Positions 25,337 through 33,553 of a stretch of 39,115 nt of DNA are shown piece after piece; positions within the stretch are counted from its first letter, which is position 1; each line of letters opens with the position of its first letter. The position numbers were made by a program, and so were the translations under genes. The notes beneath the pieces were generated by a model. It had not been told where the DNA came from. It ran no database searches and was given only the letters and a program-made list of their open reading frames with translations. Where the stretch lies: the NCBI GenBank assembly GCA_964371725.1, contig CAYJNQ010000017.1, positions 1 through 39,115 on the forward strand, written 5' to 3'. Source of the DNA: JAAYCI01 sp964371725. GTDB taxonomy: Bacteria > Bacillota > Clostridia > Oscillospirales > Ruminococcaceae.

Positions 25337-26797
25337 ATGAGAACTGAGGAGAAAACGGTGCTGGGCTGCATTGCAAACGCCGCACAGCAAACACCACACA
25401 AGTTGGCCTTGGCAGATGGGAAAACCGCCCTGAGCTATGCACAGTATTGGGAGGCCATTTGCAAAGCGGCCTCTTTCATGAAAAAAATGGGCGTGCTAAA
25501 AGGTGAATATATTCCGGTGAAAGCCGCGCAAACCACGGAATTTTTGGCAGTGTGCCACGCGGTGCAACTGGCCGGCGCAGTATGTGTGCCCTTGGAAAAA
25601 AGCATCAACCCCGGCAGGCTGGCCGAAATTGTAAGCGAGACGGGCGCTTGCAAAGTGTTTGGCGACATAGAGATAGAAGGCGCACAGTGTTATGGCCTGC
25701 AAGAGGCTTTTGCACATGAGGCCGAAGAGCCGCTGTTTTTGCAGCAGGGTGTGCACGATGAGGCCATGGTGCTGTTCACCACGGGCACCACAGGCAAATC
25801 GAAGGGCATTGTCATTGAATATGGGGCCGAGTATGCCGTGGCCGAAAATGTGATGCTGGGTGTAGGGATGAAAAAAGACAATGTGGAATTGATTCCCATG
25901 CCCATGAACCATTCATTCAGCCTGCGGCGATACTTTGCAAACATGATAAACGGCAGCAGCGTGGTGCTTTGTGACGGTGTGTTTTTTGCAAAAATCCTGT
26001 TTGAGCGGATAGAACAATACAAGGTGACAGCCCTTGCCATGGCGCCGGCCGCCATGAGTATTATCTTTAAGCTAACGCACGACAAATTGGCGCAGTACAA
26101 GGAGCAGTTGGATTACATTCAGTTTGGCGCGGCGCCACTGGCCGAGGCAGACAAAGAGCATCTGTTGCGTCTGCTGCCGAATTTGCGGCTATACAACATT
26201 TACGGATCCACAGAAATGGGTTGTGCGTGTATTTTGAATTTCAATTCGGAAGACAACCGCCCGCAGTGCATTGGCTACCCTGCCAAAAATGCCAGGTTCA
26301 GCATTGTGGATGAGCACGGCAAACCCATGGACAATGCCACGGCCGAAAACCCCGGCTATTTGGCATACACGGGGGCCATGGGGATGCGGGAATATTTCAA
26401 AGATGAGGCATTGACGAAAAAGACCATTGTAAACGGATATTTGCACTCGAACGATTTGGGCTATAAAGACGAGGTAGGGCGTGTATATATGCTGGGAAGG
26501 GCCGATGACGTCATCCAAAGTGGGGGTAACAAGATATCCCCCTTGGAGGTGGAAGAGGCGGCACGCAAGTGTAAAGGCGTGCGCGACTGCATTTGCAAGG
26601 GTAGGGTGGATGCCTTGCTGGGCGAGGTGCCCGTTTTGTATGTGGTGGCCGAAAAGGGCTTGGAAATGGCAGAATTAAGTGACCATTTGATGAATATGCT
26701 CGAGGATTTTAAGCGTCCGCGCAGCATTCAAACCATTCAAGCCGTGCCAAGAACCTACAACGATAAAATTGACAGAAAAGCGGAAATTGAACTGTAA
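25337..26797 (+). CDS. Stand-alone adenylate-forming (AMP-binding) ligase
   Basis: A 486-residue ANL-superfamily enzyme. The P-loop FTTGTTGKSKG lies at about 148-158, NIYGSTEMG at about 287, the ribose-binding NDLGYKDEVGRV at about 373, the hinge GRADDVIQSGGNKISPLEVE after it, and the catalytic lysine K477 in TYNDKIDRK near the end. It activates a carboxylic acid as an acyl adenylate, probably to load the carrier protein coded 12 nt downstream. The layout recalls DltA-DltC, but DltB and DltD are absent and I cannot identify a D-alanine pocket. A fatty-acyl or hydroxy-acid ligase is equally possible. Confidence 0.85.
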   Translation: MRTEEKTVLGCIANAAQQTPHKLALADGKTALSYAQYWEAICKAASFMKKMGVLKGEYIPVKAAQTTEFLAVCHAVQLAGAVCVPLEKSINPGRLAEIVSETGACKVFGDIEIEGAQCYGLQEAFAHEAEEPLFLQQGVHDEAMVLFTTGTTGKSKGIVIEYGAEYAVAENVMLGVGMKKDNVELIPMPMNHSFSLRRYFANMINGSSVVLCDGVFFAKILFERIEQYKVTALAMAPAAMSIIFKLTHDKLAQYKEQLDYIQFGAAPLAEADKEHLLRLLPNLRLYNIYGSTEMGCACILNFNSEDNRPQCIGYPAKNARFSIVDEHGKPMDNATAENPGYLAYTGAMGMREYFKDEALTKKTIVNGYLHSNDLGYKDEVGRVYMLGRADDVIQSGGNKISPLEVEEAARKCKGVRDCICKGRVDALLGEVPVLYVVAEKGLEMAELSDHLMNMLEDFKRPRSIQTIQAVPRTYNDKIDRKAEIEL

Positions 26798-26809
26798 AAG
26801 GAGAAGGAA

Positions 26810-27034
26810 ATGAAAGAGCAAATCATTGAGATTTTGAACGGCATTCACCCGGGTGTGGACTATGAAACCAAAACAGACTTGATAGACGCGCGCATTTTGG
26901 ATTCACTTTCCATCATTGCATTGGTCAGCGAGTTGAATTATGTTTTTTCGGTGCAAATTGATGTGATGGATTTGGTGCCGGAAAACTTGAACTCGGTGGA
27001 TGCCATGGTACACCTTGTGAACAGTTTGCAGTAG
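26810..27034 (+). CDS. Acyl/peptidyl carrier protein
   Basis: A 74-residue four-helix carrier. The phosphopantetheine attachment site is S32 in ILDSLSIIALVSELN. AAAGGAG precedes ATG 26810. It is divergent from the fatty-acid AcpP: after the serine comes LSII rather than LDTVELVM, and it lies outside any fat gene cluster. Position between the ligase and the transporter indicates it accepts the acyl group made by that ligase. Confidence 0.88.
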   Translation: MKEQIIEILNGIHPGVDYETKTDLIDARILDSLSIIALVSELNYVFSVQIDVMDLVPENLNSVDAMVHLVNSLQ

Positions 27035-27043
27035 GGGGAGAGA

Positions 27044-28495
27044 ATGCAAGCGAAAAAGATGGTGAACAAAAACAAGCTGCACATTGCAATGGGCCCCTTG
27101 TTGTGGCTTCTTTGTGTGCTGTTTTTGCCGGAGAACATTTTTGCCACCTTTGAAATGCGTGCGGCACTTGGTACGGTTTTGTGGATGGGCTATTGGTGGG
27201 TGAGTTCCTGCATCGACTATGCGGTGACGGGTTTTTTGCCCATTGCCGTAAACGCATTTGTCGAGATGAGCCCCATGTCGGCCGTTTTGGCAAACTATGC
27301 CTCGGAAATCATCCTGCTATTGCTCGGGGCCTCGATGTTAACCGTGTCTTGGGAAATGGTGGGGCTGGATAAACGCATTGCCTACAGTTTTTTGGCCATG
27401 ATCGGTGCGTCGCTCTCGGCTCAGATTGCATTTTGGTTTTTTTTGTCGGTTGCCTTGTCCTCGGTGCTGCCAAACTCCGTGGTGTGCGCCACCATCACGC
27501 CCATTGCCGTGTCCATGCTACGTTATGTGGGCATTCGCGAGATAGACAAAAGCAAAATAGGCTCGCTTTTATTGTTGACCATCGCTTGGGGTACGGGGCT
27601 GGGCGGCCTTGCAAGCCCTTTGGGCGGCGCAATGAATCTGGTGATTGTGGAGTATATCGAGCAATATACAGGGCGCGAGTTCATGTATATGGAATGGGTA
27701 ATTAAGTTTTTCCCCATCATGTTGGTTTTGGTTGTGTCAAACCTTTTGTTCATCTTTGCCATCAAACCCAAAGACGAACAGCTAGCGGGCACAAAAGATT
27801 ATTTTGTAGAAAAACACAAAGAACTTGGACGCATTGGCAGAACCGAACTGGTTTGCCTTGCACTGTTTTTGGTGGCCACAGTTCTGTCTTTCACACGCTC
27901 TTTGTATGCAGACATACTGCCGGGGCTCAAGCCGGCCTATGTGTTTGTTATTTGCGGCATTCTATCCTTTTTTATAAAAAAACCATCCGGCGAAAAACTG
28001 ATGGTTTGGCGCGTGGTGCAGCAAAAAATTGGCTGGGAGCTTATTTATGTGTATGCGGGTGGACTTGCCGCAGGCACCCTCATCAACGAAAGTGGCGCGG
28101 CAGAGGCCCTGGGTGGGCTGCTCTCTGCCGCGCAAATACAAAGTGAATTTTTATTGGTTCTTGTGGTGATTTTGCTCACCATCATCTTATCGGATTTCAC
28201 AAGCAACACGGCCACAGCGGCGGTTGCCATGCCCGTGGTGCTCAGCCTTACTTTGGGCATGAATTTGAACCCTGTGCCCTATATATTGGCGGCCACCGTG
28301 GGCGTGAATTTGTCTTATTGTATGCCCACATCAATACGGGCCATTCCCGTGGGCTATGGCCTGGAGCCGAAATATATGTTCAAACATGGCATTAAACTTA
28401 CCGTTATTGTGGTGGTGCTTATGACTGTGATGCTGTGGCTTTTGATGAACCGGTGGCCTTTTTTTAGCAGCATCGAAATGGGTGGAAACGCCTAG
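27044..28495 (+). CDS. DASS/SLC13-type sodium:carboxylate symporter
   Basis: A 483-residue membrane protein with about 11-12 helices. The two half-repeats carry the family sodium/substrate motifs LPNSVVCATITPIA and SDFTSNTATAAVAMP (the second a true SNT). Family members import di- and tricarboxylates or related organic anions. GGGGGAGA lies just before ATG 27044; the gene starts 9 nt after the carrier protein. It may import the acid used by the ligase, or L-threonate for the convergent operon; both are inference. Its TAG shares the tetranucleotide CTAG with the opposing otnC stop. Confidence 0.87.
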   Translation: MQAKKMVNKNKLHIAMGPLLWLLCVLFLPENIFATFEMRAALGTVLWMGYWWVSSCIDYAVTGFLPIAVNAFVEMSPMSAVLANYASEIILLLLGASMLTVSWEMVGLDKRIAYSFLAMIGASLSAQIAFWFFLSVALSSVLPNSVVCATITPIAVSMLRYVGIREIDKSKIGSLLLLTIAWGTGLGGLASPLGGAMNLVIVEYIEQYTGREFMYMEWVIKFFPIMLVLVVSNLLFIFAIKPKDEQLAGTKDYFVEKHKELGRIGRTELVCLALFLVATVLSFTRSLYADILPGLKPAYVFVICGILSFFIKKPSGEKLMVWRVVQQKIGWELIYVYAGGLAAGTLINESGAAEALGGLLSAAQIQSEFLLVLVVILLTIILSDFTSNTATAAVAMPVVLSLTLGMNLNPVPYILAATVGVNLSYCMPTSIRAIPVGYGLEPKYMFKHGIKLTVIVVVLMTVMLWLLMNRWPFFSSIEMGGNA

Positions 28496-29082
28496 ATTCG
28501 ATTTACGCCCCGGCGAGAGCCCTCCAACGCAAAGGCAATGCGTGCACTTTCCTCGAGCTCTTCCAGTGCATAGAAGGCCTCCAAAATGCCACTGCTGCCC
28601 ACAAGGGGCCCATGGTTTGCAAGCAAAAAACCGTCGCTGTGCATAACACAATTCGCAAAGGCCGCAAACAATTCGGCCGAGCCCGGTTCTGCATAGGGCA
28701 CAAGGCCAACACTGCCCAGCTTCATTTTTAAATAAGGGGTGTAGCGCGGGATGCAATCCCGCGTGTTTTCATGTTCCAGGCAAGACCAAAGGGTGGCATA
28801 GTGGCTGTGCGTGTGCAAAACAGCCTGAATGTCACCGCTTTTTTGGTAGAGCTGTAAATGCAAGGGAAGTTCCTTGCTCGGGTTTTCGCCGGGTGGAACA
28901 GCACCGTTCAGAGGAACGGCCGCAAATTCGTTTTCACGCAGTGTGCCAAAACAGGTGCCACTTTTGGAAATGTATACAAGGCCTTCGTGCAAGAAACTGA
29001 TGTTGGCCGAAGAGCCGCTGGCCTTGCCACGTTCAAACAGGCTGTGTGCCACAAAAACGGCGTTTTTCAATTTGTCTTTCAT
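28492..29082 (-). CDS. otnC: Class II aldolase/adducin family, likely 3-oxo-tetronate 4-phosphate decarboxylase
   Basis: A 196-residue class II aldolase-fold protein. The acid E71 (SKELPLH) and metal ligands H90, H92 (LHTHSHYAT) and H157 (LANHG) are in place; GKASGSSANIS near residue 19 binds phosphate in relatives. OtnC splits 3-oxo-tetronate 4-phosphate into dihydroxyacetone phosphate and CO2. The function follows from the operon with OtnK-, OtnI- and LtnD-type genes; alone it could be a fuculose- or ribulose-phosphate aldolase. ATG 29082 lies 3 nt after the kinase stop. Confidence 0.82.
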   Translation of the reverse strand: MKDKLKNAVFVAHSLFERGKASGSSANISFLHEGLVYISKSGTCFGTLRENEFAAVPLNGAVPPGENPSKELPLHLQLYQKSGDIQAVLHTHSHYATLWSCLEHENTRDCIPRYTPYLKMKLGSVGLVPYAEPGSAELFAAFANCVMHSDGFLLANHGPLVGSSGILEAFYALEELEESARIAFALEGSRRGVNRI

Positions 29083-29085
29083 AGG

Positions 29086-30372
29086 CTAACTGTCCTTTTC
29101 ATCACAATACGTCATATTCAAAGCCCGTTCAAAAAAGTCCACTTGCCCGAAATTGCCGGATTTCAAAACAAGGCGTATGTCTCGGTTTGCCAAGGGCATC
29201 ATCACCGGCACGCCCGGGGCCACGCTTTCGCCAATTTCAAAACCGGCATAGCCCAGTTTTTGAATGGCGGCACTCGAGGTTTCCCCACCGGCCACAACCA
29301 AGCGCGTGTAGCCGCTGTCCACGGCTTTTTTGGCAAGCTCCGCCGCGGTGTTTTCAAGCAAGGCGGCTACTTTTTGTTTTTGCGTTTCGTCTGCAAGTGG
29401 TTTGGTGTCCCCCATGCTGTGAACCAAAACGGCTTGCTCGCCATGCTTTTCTATGAAACGGCAAATGCTGTCTAACGTTTCTTTTCCGCTGAGCAAATCG
29501 GCCAAAGACAGGGCATACGAAGGATAGCCTTTGGCCTCAAAATCGGCAATTTGGGCAAGTGTGGCCTTGGAGCAACTGCCGGAAAGCACAAGGCCGCGCC
29601 CTTTGGTTTTGGTTTTAAAACAGGCTGCATTCGTTGTGCCCGCTTCCTGTTCCAACTGCCTGCGATAGCGCTTGGCCAAATGGGCCAAAATGCCGGATCC
29701 ACCACTTAAAACCGTACAATCGCCAAACAGTGCGGCAATTTTTTCGCCGTGCGCGTCGGTTTCGTAATCGGGCACAATGTAAAAGTGTTCTTTCCCCGTT
29801 GCAAAGGCAGAAAGAAGCGCCTGTATGTCGGCGTCGCCTTTTTCCAGTGTGTTGGCAGGCAAGTTCAGTGTTTCATATTGGCTTTGCGGCTCCATAAGTT
29901 TTGCTATCTCGGAAGCCCACATGGGCGTAAGCGGGTGATTTTTCATATGGGTTTCGCTAAGCGGCACGCCATCTACATATAAAACACCCTCTTTCACAAG
30001 CCGTCCGTTCACGGGAAGAGCCGGGCACAAAATGGAATAGGGGGCCTTATAATTTTGCAAAACGGCATCTAAAACGGGCCCGATATTTCCCTCTTTTGTA
30101 GAATCAAAGGTGGAGCAATATTTGAAATACAAATGTCGAGCGCCCTGTTTGTGCAACCATGCAAAGGCCGCCAGCGAATCTTGCACGGCTGCCGCTTTTT
30201 CCTGTGTTCGGCTTTTCAGTGCAATCACCACGGCATGGCAGGGTGAAATTTCCTCGTTTGGAATTCCGTTGAAAAGCAGTGTTTTCAGCCCGGCACCAAT
30301 CAAAAACGAGGCGGCATCAGAGGCGCCGGTGTAGTCGTCGGCCACACAGCCCATCATCAAAGTGTTTTTCAC
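29086..30372 (-). CDS. otnK: Four-carbon acid sugar kinase (DUF1537 family), likely 3-oxo-tetronate kinase
   Basis: A 428-residue kinase of the OtnK/DtnK family. GCVADDYTGASDAASFL (about 8-24) is the substrate motif, and VVAGGETSSAAIQKLG near residue 360 belongs to the nucleotide-binding C-terminal domain. It phosphorylates 3-oxo-tetronate for cleavage by OtnC. I place the start at GTG 30372, which overlaps the preceding stop as GTGA and is preceded by a G-rich site; the longer frame to 30468 runs over the upstream gene. Exact sugar acid is inferred from the neighbours. Confidence 0.87.
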   Translation of the reverse strand: MKNTLMMGCVADDYTGASDAASFLIGAGLKTLLFNGIPNEEISPCHAVVIALKSRTQEKAAAVQDSLAAFAWLHKQGARHLYFKYCSTFDSTKEGNIGPVLDAVLQNYKAPYSILCPALPVNGRLVKEGVLYVDGVPLSETHMKNHPLTPMWASEIAKLMEPQSQYETLNLPANTLEKGDADIQALLSAFATGKEHFYIVPDYETDAHGEKIAALFGDCTVLSGGSGILAHLAKRYRRQLEQEAGTTNAACFKTKTKGRGLVLSGSCSKATLAQIADFEAKGYPSYALSLADLLSGKETLDSICRFIEKHGEQAVLVHSMGDTKPLADETQKQKVAALLENTAAELAKKAVDSGYTRLVVAGGETSSAAIQKLGYAGFEIGESVAPGVPVMMPLANRDIRLVLKSGNFGQVDFFERALNMTYCDEKDS

Positions 30373-31163
30373 GCGTTTTCCCCCCGTGTTTCTTTTACAA
30401 GTTCTTTTAGCAAGGAAAGCGCGCGGGTAGCACCCTCCTGAATGTCTCCGTCGAAAGCCTCGGTGCAAACGGCCCTGTCGTAGCCGAAATCGGCTAAAAC
30501 AGCAAACAGTTGCCGATAGTCTTCATAGCGCTTGTGTGAAGGATAGCGTCTTTCATCGCCGACCCGCTCGGCGATATGCACATGCCGCACATAGGGCAGG
30601 GCATAGCGAAGCTCGTCTATATTTTCGCCTTCTATGAGCATGTGGTAGATGTCGAACACAAGACCCAAGTTGGGCTTGTCGAGCTTTTTCATAAGGTCTG
30701 CGCCCTCACGCAGTTTAAGGCCGAAGTCGCTTTCCGTGTGGTTGAGCGATTCGTATAAAACAAAGATGCCATAGGGCCGGGCTTCTTCGGCAAACATGCT
30801 TAAAAAGGCCTCGGTTTGTGTCCAGGCCTCTTGCACAGAATCCCCATTTTGAAATGCCCGAGATTTCGGCGAGCCGATGCCGATGGCGGAAATGTTCAAT
30901 TCGCTGCCTCTTTTGCACAATACTTTGGCATAGTCCCTGGCCTTGGCCAGCGAAAAGCCTTTGCCGCAAAGCACAATATCGGGCGGTAGTGCTGCATTGA
31001 AGCCACAGCAGGGAATGCGCCCGGTGGCCAAGGTGTTCTTCACCTTGGCGAATTCTGCCAAGGGCAAAGCTGCCATCACATGGCCGGGCAGCTCGATGTA
31101 GTCAAAGCCTGTTTCTTCAACAAGGGCATAGTGTTCGATGGTGGTACATACACCATATTTCAT
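30369..31163 (-). CDS. otnI: Sugar isomerase of the AP-endonuclease-2 TIM barrel family, likely 2-oxo-tetronate isomerase
   Basis: A 264-residue TIM barrel of the hydroxypyruvate isomerase type. Metal and catalytic residues are visible at E138 (LYESLNH), D171 and H174 (FDIYHM), H196 (HVHIAE) and E235 (CTEAFDGD). In L-threonate breakdown OtnI turns 2-oxo-tetronate into 3-oxo-tetronate. ATG 31163 has GGGAGG 7 nt upstream. The isomerase identity is family-level; the substrate follows from the operon. The gene starts 19 nt after ltnD and overlaps otnK by 4 nt. Confidence 0.8.
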   Translation of the reverse strand: MKYGVCTTIEHYALVEETGFDYIELPGHVMAALPLAEFAKVKNTLATGRIPCCGFNAALPPDIVLCGKGFSLAKARDYAKVLCKRGSELNISAIGIGSPKSRAFQNGDSVQEAWTQTEAFLSMFAEEARPYGIFVLYESLNHTESDFGLKLREGADLMKKLDKPNLGLVFDIYHMLIEGENIDELRYALPYVRHVHIAERVGDERRYPSHKRYEDYRQLFAVLADFGYDRAVCTEAFDGDIQEGATRALSLLKELVKETRGENA

Positions 31164-31182
31164 AGCCAAACCTCCCGTGGTT

Positions 31183-32079
31183 TTATGCGTCTGATTTCGG
31201 TTTTTCCACTTTCACACAGGCCAAATTCTCAAAATACTGCACAATGCCGCCATGGTCTTCGTCCATGTGTCCCGTAATTTTCAAATTTTGCATCATTTCA
31301 AAAAGCTGGCTTGTAAAGGGCATGGGCACATCGATGTCGTGCGCGGTTTGCAACACATTTTTGATGTCCTTGTGGTTGATGGATATTTTGCCACCGGGCT
31401 GAAAGTTGCGCGCAAGAATCAAAGGAAGTTTCGCATCGAGCACCGTGCTTCCGGCAAGGCCGCCGCGAATGGCCTCATACACTTTTTCCGGGTCAGCTCC
31501 GGCCTTGGTTGCCAGCACAAAGGCCTCGGAAATGGTGGCAATGGTCATGTTCACAATCACTTGGTTGGCCAGTTTTGTAACCGAACCGCTGCCGCTCTTT
31601 CCAATTAAAAGCGCAGAGGCGCCCATGATGTCGAAATAGGGTTTTAAACGCAGGAAATGAGCCTCTTCACCTCCGGCCATAAAGGCAAGTGTGCCGTCTA
31701 TGGCTTTGGGTTCGCCACCACTCACCGGGGCATCCACAAAACCCACGCCACACGCGGCCAAAGTCTCTGCACAGTAAACAGACTCACAAGGTGTAACCGA
31801 GCTCATGTCGCACACTACACTGCCCGCTTTTAGGTGGGGGGCAAGGCCGTTTTGGCCGAATAAGACCTCTTGCACCACGGCGCCATTTGGCAAAATGGTG
31901 AAGACAACGTCACACTGTTCCCCCATGGTTTTGTAATCGGCCTCGTGCGCACCCAGTGCGCAAAGTTGTGCGGTGGCTTCCCGGTTGAGGTCGCACACAT
32001 ACAAGGCCACCTCATTTTTTAAAAGCATTGCTGCCATGGGTTTTCCCATGATGCCAAGTCCGATAAATCCGGCTTTCAT
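31183..32079 (-). CDS. ltnD: Beta-hydroxyacid dehydrogenase, likely L-threonate 2-dehydrogenase
   Basis: A 298-residue NAD(P)-dependent enzyme. The Rossmann motif GFIGLGIMGKPM begins at residue 4, the substrate loop DAPVSGGEPKA at 117 and the catalytic lysine is K169 (SVTKLANQ). The family includes tartronate semialdehyde reductase (GarR) and LtnD. With OtnI-, OtnK- and OtnC-type genes downstream the LtnD role fits best: L-threonate to 2-oxo-tetronate. ATG 32079 has AAGGAG 8 nt upstream; the open frame to 32367 has no basis. First gene of the operon. Confidence 0.83.
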   Translation of the reverse strand: MKAGFIGLGIMGKPMAAMLLKNEVALYVCDLNREATAQLCALGAHEADYKTMGEQCDVVFTILPNGAVVQEVLFGQNGLAPHLKAGSVVCDMSSVTPCESVYCAETLAACGVGFVDAPVSGGEPKAIDGTLAFMAGGEEAHFLRLKPYFDIMGASALLIGKSGSGSVTKLANQVIVNMTIATISEAFVLATKAGADPEKVYEAIRGGLAGSTVLDAKLPLILARNFQPGGKISINHKDIKNVLQTAHDIDVPMPFTSQLFEMMQNLKITGHMDEDHGGIVQYFENLACVKVEKPKSDA

Positions 32080-32175
32080 TGTTTTTCTCCTTTTGTAGAT
32101 AGAGGCCATAGGAAGACAGGCAAACTTTTGCGTTTGCAAGCCGCCGGCATCCATACTTAATTTTGATCCTGTTAT

Positions 32176-32204
32176 ATCATACAATATACATCGTAAAAAC
32201 ACAA
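32176..32204 (-). promoter_or_regulatory. ltnD: Promoter of the L-threonate operon, with possible operator
   Basis: On the minus strand TTGTGT (32199-32204), 17 nt, TATGAT (32176-32181). The -10 lies in an AT-rich, partly symmetric TTGTATGATATAAC segment that could bind a GntR-type regulator; no such regulator gene is in the window. Confidence 0.5.
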
Positions 32205-32253
32205 TTGCCGATGCAAAGCTTGCAACAAAAAAGCAAAAGGGGGCCTGCCGTGT

Positions 32254-32282
32254 TTGACATCGCTTCATCGACAAGGTAAACT
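32254..32282 (+). promoter_or_regulatory. Promoter of the coiled-coil lipoprotein gene
   Basis: Perfect TTGACA (32254-32259), 17 nt, TAAACT (32277-32282), diverging from the L-threonate operon promoter, about 100 nt before the start codon. Confidence 0.75.
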
Positions 32283-32384
32283 GTGTATAAGAGCTAAAAA
32301 AAGACAGAGCACCTAATAAAATGCAAAAAAATGAGGGTGCAACAATGCCTTGGTGCTTTCCAAACAAAAAGGAGGAATGGGTTC

Positions 32385-32990
32385 ATGTACAAACAAAAAG
32401 TGGGTTTGGTTTTGGTGGTGTTTTCCTTATTTTTCGCGGTTTTGTTTAGCGCTTGCAGTGCTGAAACAGAAGGCGACTACGCGCAGGCGGTTGCCGAAAA
32501 CGAGGCGCTTGCGGCACAATATGAAGCGCTTTTGGCCGAAAACGAAAATTTACAAAACCAATTGCAGGCATCCGAGGCTGTCTCGGCAAGCGCAGAGGCC
32601 GGCAGTGACGAGCCGATGCTTGACCTATATGCCGGCGGGGAATTTGTGGCCACGGTTTGGGGCTTTGTGCCGGAGTACGGATTTGTGCCCGAAAATCAAA
32701 TTCCGGTTATTCTCTCGGAGTTTCAGTCGTCCCTGTTCATTGCCTACATGGACGCAGATATGAGCGAACAGTTGGAAACGGGTGCAAGCTATGTGTTTGA
32801 GGTGCCCGAAGTGTATGTGGGTTCTGTACCTGAATCGGAAGCGCAAGCACTGTATGCAAACGGAAGTGGAAGTGAAAGCGCAACCGCGCTGAGTGCAGGC
32901 ACCATGCTATACATCGAGAGTTTCCGCGAAATGGACGCAAACGAGGGTGGGCTTGACTCACCGCAGCTCATGTATTCCCTGAACGCCTAG
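32385..32990 (+). CDS. Lipoprotein with short coiled coil, unknown function
   Basis: 201 residues. The signal ends in the lipobox FSAC with C24, so the protein should be anchored by lipid on the outer membrane face. Residues about 29-60 form a heptad-like coiled coil (AENEALAAQYEALLAENENLQNQ has Leu/Ala spacing). The rest is a compact acidic domain (about 75-201) with no family I recognise. ATG 32385 has AAAGGAGG upstream. It ends in DSPQLMYSLNA, which resembles but does not contain the SPQTG motif. It precedes the giant surface protein by 244 nt, which holds another promoter. Confidence 0.78.
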   Translation: MYKQKVGLVLVVFSLFFAVLFSACSAETEGDYAQAVAENEALAAQYEALLAENENLQNQLQASEAVSASAEAGSDEPMLDLYAGGEFVATVWGFVPEYGFVPENQIPVILSEFQSSLFIAYMDADMSEQLETGASYVFEVPEVYVGSVPESEAQALYANGSGSESATALSAGTMLYIESFREMDANEGGLDSPQLMYSLNA

Positions 32991-33075
32991 CCGGCGTCTA
33001 AACAAGGGGTTGCTGATCTATTTTACCGGTTTTCCGGCCGGGCGTAGGTCTGGTTTTAATTCGCGTAAACACGGT

Positions 33076-33103
33076 TTGATTCCATCGGTAAATCTCATAG
33101 AAT
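33076..33103 (+). promoter_or_regulatory. Candidate promoter of the giant surface protein gene
   Basis: TTGATT (33076-33081), 16 nt, TAGAAT (33098-33103), leaving a leader of about 125 nt before GTG 33235. Confidence 0.5.
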
Positions 33104-33148
33104 TCTTGGCCGTTCTCCAACAAAATACAAGTTTCGCAAAGCGGTTAT

Positions 33149-33201
33149 GGGATACTATGAAGTATCCCGAAGCATCAAGGATGTATTCTCATCTTTTCGG
33201 G
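33149..33201 (+). promoter_or_regulatory. Leader with two mutually exclusive hairpins
   Basis: GGGATACT-ATGA-AGTATCCC (33149-33168) is a perfect 8-bp hairpin. Its last CCC also starts a second hairpin: CCCGA (33166-33170) with TCGGG (33197-33201), and inside it AAGGATG (33177-33183) with CATCTTT (33190-33196). Both cannot form together. The second ends 33 nt before the start codon, so it could act as a cis-regulatory switch. Confidence 0.45.
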
Positions 33202-33234
33202 CATTAAAGTGTGGCTGAAAAGGAGAGATGTTCT

Positions 33235-33553
33235 GTGAAAAAAACGACAAAAAAAATCATTTGTATGGCCGCCGTGCTTGTAATGGCCTTCTCTTTTGTG
33301 CAAATGCCACTGTATGCCATAGAAAGCGCAGAAGTGCTGCGCATTCTTTCCGTGGAACCCTTGCATGAAACAGCGTTTTTTGTGCCGCTGGATACCGACG
33401 AAGAAACCATGCTTTCCTACTTGCCACCTGAAATTTCGGTAAGTGTGGAAAGCGTGCCGTCACAGGGGCCTTCGTCCTCCTCATCTGCACCGAGTAGCTC
33501 TTCGGCAGCGCAAAGCAGCTCTTCGGCAGCGCCGAGTAGCTCTTCGGCAGCGC
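33235..33553 (+). CDS. Giant secreted beta-helix protein, N-terminal part (runs into assembly gap)
   Basis: Start of a large exported protein. GTG 33235 has AGGAGA 8 nt upstream and begins a signal peptide (KKTTKK, hydrophobic core, cut near LYA). About 55 residues follow without known domain, then a Ser-rich region of 7-residue units (P/Q)SSSSAA, coded by a 21-bp repeat, which runs into the N block. The part at 33654-37616 is the same gene; frames disagree only because the N block is an arbitrary 100. Confidence 0.85.

Noticed and set aside
31164..32367. Longer start for the LtnD gene up to 32367
   Set aside because: The extra residues cross two promoters and have no family match; ATG 32079 has a strong ribosome site.
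32961..32990. Sortase motif at the end of the coiled-coil lipoprotein (DSPQLMYSLNA)
   Set aside because: Lacks the Thr-Gly of the SPQTG motif and is already anchored by lipid.
33120..33205. Cyclic di-GMP (GEMM) riboswitch, suggested by CGCAAAGC before the hairpin
   Set aside because: The paired first half of the GEMM core (GGCAAACC with its GAAA loop) is missing; only a short look-alike remains.
33010..33207. Small open frame of 65 codons before the giant protein gene
   Set aside because: Starts with TTG without a spaced ribosome site, covers the promoter and hairpin leader, and matches nothing I know.
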